Below, piece after piece: positions 49,609 to 52,411 of a stretch of 52,411 nucleotides of DNA. The DNA is taken from contig PFHB01000003.1 in NCBI GenBank assembly GCA_002783585.1, positions 1 through 52,411 on the forward strand. The letters are read 5' to 3'. The stretch comes from Candidatus Omnitrophica bacterium CG_4_8_14_3_um_filter_43_15 (GTDB taxonomy: Bacteria > Omnitrophota > Gorgyraeia > Taenaricolales > Taenaricolaceae). The notes under the pieces were generated by a model. That model saw nothing but the letters and a program-made list of their open reading frames with translations, ran no database searches and was not told the DNA's origin. Position 1 is the first letter of the stretch. Each line of letters opens with the position of its first letter. A program made the position numbers and the translations under genes.

Positions 49609-50451
49609 ATGCTTAAAATAAGTGTGGTAACACCTTCGTATAATCAGGCCCAATTCCTTGAAGATACTATAAAGTCAGTCCTGCACCAGGGCTATGCCAA
49701 TCTGGAATATATTATAATCGACGGGGGTTCGACTGACGGAAGCGTAGATATTATAAAAAGATACGCAGATAAACTTAAATACTGGGTGAGCGAGCCGGAC
49801 AACGGCCGCGGAGATGCGGTTAACAAAGGGTTTAAACACGCTACAGGCGATATTATGGCATGGCTTGGTTGCGGCGATCAATATTTTCCATGGACACTGA
49901 GAGTCGTAAATGAAATATTTACTGCCCTGGCTCAAATAGAATGGTTGACTACAAGCGCCTTCTTTTTTTGGTATAAATCAAGGATTCCTAGTTTTGGGGG
50001 ATACAAAAGCGGTTTTGGCAAAGAATTATTTTTTAACGGCGCATATTTGCCAGGGCGTTGGACTATACAACAGGAATCGACTTTTTGGAGGCGGTCGCTT
50101 TGGGAAACCGCCGGCGGTTATGTAAACAAAGATTTTAAAATGGTGCCGGATTTTGAATTATGGGCCAGATTCTGGCAGAAGGCGCAACTTTACACCACTT
50201 CTGTGCCCTTGGGCGGCATAATGGTGCATAAAGAACAAAAGGGCTACTTCCCGGAAGCTTATAATGTAGCCAAGTCTGTTTTAAAGGGATGTCATCACAA
50301 TAGCGATATAAAAATGTTTTATCATAATGTATGTTATGCATTATCTCGGATACCCATATTGAGGCGCTTGATAAGATCCACAGCTTTCACGGTTAATTAC
50401 AACTGCGGTAATGATCGGTGGATAATCGAAAAAATACGTGCACGGATATAA
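49609..50451 (+). CDS. Family 2 glycosyltransferase
   Basis: A 280-residue GT-A-fold enzyme. The N-terminus [24 protein letters not shown], then [16 protein letters not shown] and [30 protein letters not shown] give the nucleotide-sugar site. The metal-binding DxD position is occupied by the GCGDQY segment. The acceptor region includes [17 protein letters not shown]. It adds one sugar to the growing glycan on the cytoplasmic face; the sugar is unknown. Confidence 0.9.
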   Translation: MLKISVVTPSYNQAQFLEDTIKSVLHQGYANLEYIIIDGGSTDGSVDIIKRYADKLKYWVSEPDNGRGDAVNKGFKHATGDIMAWLGCGDQYFPWTLRVVNEIFTALAQIEWLTTSAFFFWYKSRIPSFGGYKSGFGKELFFNGAYLPGRWTIQQESTFWRRSLWETAGGYVNKDFKMVPDFELWARFWQKAQLYTTSVPLGGIMVHKEQKGYFPEAYNVAKSVLKGCHHNSDIKMFYHNVCYALSRIPILRRLIRSTAFTVNYNCGNDRWIIEKIRARI

Positions 50452-50466
50452 AGGGAGGTTTTAATT

Positions 50467-51480
50467 ATGTGGAATAGCAGGCGGGTTTTGGTTACAGGCG
50501 GGGCGTCTTTTGTAGGTTCGCATTTGGTTGATGCCCTTGTTAAGCGCAAGGCAAAGGTTAGGGTGGTAGATGATTTAAGCAGCGGCAAGCTTGAAAACAT
50601 AAAAGGCCATATCAAATCAAGCAAGGTTGTTTTTTTAAAAGGCGATCTTAAGGATGCGAACGTCATAAAAAAAGCCATCAATGGGATAGATACAGTATTT
50701 CATTTAGCCGCCGATCACGGCGGACGCGGATACGTGGATTTGCATCAGGCTGCCTGTGCCTCAAATATGATGCTGGACGGCATGTTGTTTGACGTGTGCA
50801 GAAGGCAGGGCGTAAAAAAAATTGTATATGCCTCGTCAGGTTGCGTCTATCCTAATTACCTGCAGACAGACCCGAAAAAAATTTTATATCTTAAGGAAAA
50901 AATGGTTGGTCCGCCGTATGACGCCGACAACATGTACGGTTGGGCCAAGCTTATGGCAGAAATGACTTTGAAGGCGTACTATAAGGACTATGGCATGAAG
51001 TCAGCCAGTTGCCGTTATTTTACGGTATACGGCGAGCGCGGGGTAGAGAACCATGCGGTTATTGCCATGATTGCGCGCGCTTTTATCAAGCAGAATCCGT
51101 TTTTTGTATGGGGGACAGGAGAACAGATACGCAACTGGACTTATGTCGGCGATATAGTCGAAGGCACCATACTTGCCGCGGAAAAAATCAATGACGGCAC
51201 AGCGGTAAATCTGGGAACGATGGAACGCATCCGTGTTATAGACGCGGTAAAAGAGGTCCTGCGTTATACAGGCCATAAGGCCGCGATCAATCTTCAGCCG
51301 GATATGCCAACAGGCCCATATAACAGGGTTGCTGATAATTCGCTTGCGAAAAAGCTTTTGGGATGGCGGCCAAACGTCAAATTTATGGACGGTTTCCACA
51401 GGACGATAAACTGGTATTTTTCCACAAAAAACCGCAGGGATGTTGAAAAGATTTTAAGGAAGTCGTTGACGGAGCGCTGA
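50467..51480 (+). CDS. NAD-dependent sugar epimerase/dehydratase (extended SDR)
   Basis: A 337-residue extended SDR. The NAD loop VLVTGGASFVGSHLVDAL is at the N-terminus, the catalytic region is YASSGCVYP and the active site Tyr/Lys lies in MYGWAK. The segment HLAADHGGRGYVDLH resembles GDP-mannose 3,5-epimerase, which also has a Cys near the SSxCxYP motif, as here. It would supply a nucleotide sugar for the locus. The Shine-Dalgarno GGGAGG is six or seven bases upstream. Confidence 0.85.
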   Translation: MWNSRRVLVTGGASFVGSHLVDALVKRKAKVRVVDDLSSGKLENIKGHIKSSKVVFLKGDLKDANVIKKAINGIDTVFHLAADHGGRGYVDLHQAACASNMMLDGMLFDVCRRQGVKKIVYASSGCVYPNYLQTDPKKILYLKEKMVGPPYDADNMYGWAKLMAEMTLKAYYKDYGMKSASCRYFTVYGERGVENHAVIAMIARAFIKQNPFFVWGTGEQIRNWTYVGDIVEGTILAAEKINDGTAVNLGTMERIRVIDAVKEVLRYTGHKAAINLQPDMPTGPYNRVADNSLAKKLLGWRPNVKFMDGFHRTINWYFSTKNRRDVEKILRKSLTER

Positions 51481-51494
51481 ATGCAGGCTGTGGC

Positions 51495-52367
51495 ATGAAT
51501 AACAAAATAAAAAAAGCCTACGATATTTACAGGGCATATGGTTTAAGAGGGTTGATTAAAAGAACAGCTTCTGCATCCAAGAAGCGGCCAAGTCTGCCGG
51601 TAGGCACATCTTTGGTATGGCAGAAAAAATTTTACGAGTTCAGGGAAGAAGTACTGAAAACACGCCATTGCCATAAATATTTTGACCTTGTGAAATGCCT
51701 GGCAGGCCATTCTTTATTTTTCTACAAGGTAATTCCTTTGTTTTCCATACCGTTATTACTGCGTCCGACTAATATAGTGGAGCTTGGGTCTGCTTTTACG
51801 TCTTATCTGGAAAAGTGCAATGACCCGTGGGGCAGATACGATAAACTCGAAGAGGGCCTTATAAGCACCAGGGTGCTGTTAACCGCCTGCAGATTTTTAA
51901 ATAAATACGGCATAAAGGCGAGCTTGACCAGTATTGACATAAGGGATGACAAAAAAAAGTTTGAAGATACTGAGAGACACCTGCAGGAATTGGACCTGTT
52001 ACAGTATTGGAAACCGTTTTACGGAACAGACAGTTTGGATTGGCTTAAAAGAAACAAAGACCTGATACATCTGGCCTATGTTGATTCAAGCCATACGTAT
52101 AAACAGGTAAAGGCCGAATTAGAGGCGTTGGCCCCGCAGATGATTCAAAATGGGGTAATTATAATTGACGACGGTTTTACAATTAACGATCCCAGTGATG
52201 TATCATGGCGGGTAAACGAGGATGAAGGAGGCAGGTCAAAAGGCGGTGAATTCGGGGCGGTTTTGGATTTTTTAAAAGAGCATCCTGAGTGGCGCAATAC
52301 ATGGTCTCCCGAAGGGATGGTTTATTTATGCCGCAACGCTTCTGTAATGAAGTTTTTATCCGAATAA
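51495..52367 (+). CDS. SAM-dependent class I methyltransferase
   Basis: A 290-residue protein. The SAM-binding region has NIVELGSAFTSYLEK (motif I), LTSIDIRDD (motif II) and later LIHLAYVDSSHTYKQVKAELEAL and GVIIIDDGF, the pattern of Methyltransf_24-like sugar O-methyltransferases. In a locus with a Wzt glycan-binding domain, it could methylate the polymer end or a sugar; this is inference. The N-terminal 90 residues are helical and unassigned. Confidence 0.78.
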   Translation: MNNKIKKAYDIYRAYGLRGLIKRTASASKKRPSLPVGTSLVWQKKFYEFREEVLKTRHCHKYFDLVKCLAGHSLFFYKVIPLFSIPLLLRPTNIVELGSAFTSYLEKCNDPWGRYDKLEEGLISTRVLLTACRFLNKYGIKASLTSIDIRDDKKKFEDTERHLQELDLLQYWKPFYGTDSLDWLKRNKDLIHLAYVDSSHTYKQVKAELEALAPQMIQNGVIIIDDGFTINDPSDVSWRVNEDEGGRSKGGEFGAVLDFLKEHPEWRNTWSPEGMVYLCRNASVMKFLSE

Positions 52368-52389
52368 CATAATCAAGGGTTAAGACAAA

Positions 52390-52411
52390 ATGAATATCAG
52401 AAAATGCTCGG
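52390..52411 (+). CDS. Start of a further gene, cut by the window edge
   Basis: ATG at 52390 begins MNIRKCS and runs off the end. Too little remains to identify it. It continues the co-directional polysaccharide locus. Confidence 0.3.

Noticed and set aside
1-52411. CRISPR arrays, tRNA or rRNA genes, transposases and integrases
   Set aside because: I looked for regularly spaced direct repeats, cloverleaf-like segments in the gaps and transposase motifs, and found none. The repeats present are palindromic and scattered.

Overview
All 48 larger genes in this window lie on the + strand, mostly a few bases apart or overlapping. The organism looks like an anaerobic, Gram-negative-type (two-membrane) bacterium. 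The signs are superoxide reductase, rubredoxin, flavodiiron protein, hybrid cluster protein, a Cys-less (sulfide-dependent type) Thi4, RND pumps with TolC-like channels, apolipoprotein N-acyltransferase and Wza/Wzm/Wzt polysaccharide export. Gene content and the many small palindromic repeats would fit Candidatus Omnitrophota or a similar uncultured phylum, but this is inference; no rRNA or marker gene is present.

Layout. (1) 5-793: thiamine thiazole synthase. (2) 922-6653: MarR regulator, TolC-like channel, RND adaptor and RND permease, under a clear promoter with three 16-bp-phased TAGTTAAT repeats. (3) 6745-15562: a long oxygen/NO-defence and redox cluster with a promoter/operator, comprising a YHS/TRASH metal-binding protein, a 27-codon ORF, an Rrf2 Fe-S-type regulator, an Fe-S protein, NifU-like, Hcp, superoxide reductase, flavin reductase, ZIP transporter, rubredoxin, flavodiiron protein, split-barrel flavin protein, glutaredoxin, thioredoxin-reductase-like protein and ferredoxin. 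(4) 15642-16013: a small very basic zinc-ribbon-like protein with an inverted repeat over its own -10. (5) 16107-27279: a second efflux system with two unusual fusions, an AMIN-like domain on a TolC-like channel and a winged-helix domain on the C-terminus of an RND permease. (6) 27279-39163: Lnt, a family of GH18-like barrels and jelly-roll carbohydrate-binding-like proteins, a TPR/PDZ protein, a HAMP protein, MurJ and a short UvrC. (7) 39359 to the end: an exopolysaccharide/O-antigen locus that begins with a PilZ protein behind a leader with two tiny ORFs and a terminator-like hairpin.

The most unusual feature is a recurring structured leader. Nine times between co-directional genes the whole gap is filled by two tandem hairpins followed by a Shine-Dalgarno sequence (GGAGG; AGAGG in one copy) and a start codon. 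Hairpin A has an outer stem (mostly GTCCC/GGGAC), a conserved UC/UC internal loop and a second stem that varies in sequence while staying paired (TCAC/GTGA, CCAC/GTGG, CCGC/GCGG, CAAC/GTTG, TCCC/GGGG). Hairpin B is A/T-rich (ATTTTAC/GTAAAAT) and sits directly before the Shine-Dalgarno. Both loops share a CGnGATAGCTGG-like core. The compensatory changes indicate selection on, or inheritance of, RNA structure. I do not recognise the motif as a named riboswitch. It occurs in the redox, efflux and CBM-like operons and not in the polysaccharide locus.

The window is also rich in unrelated palindromic (REP-like) repeats. Some lie inside genes as in-frame insertions (lnt, uvrC, a barrel protein, a signal peptide). 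No transposase gene is present. No gap exceeds 300 bases, and no tRNA, rRNA or CRISPR array was seen.
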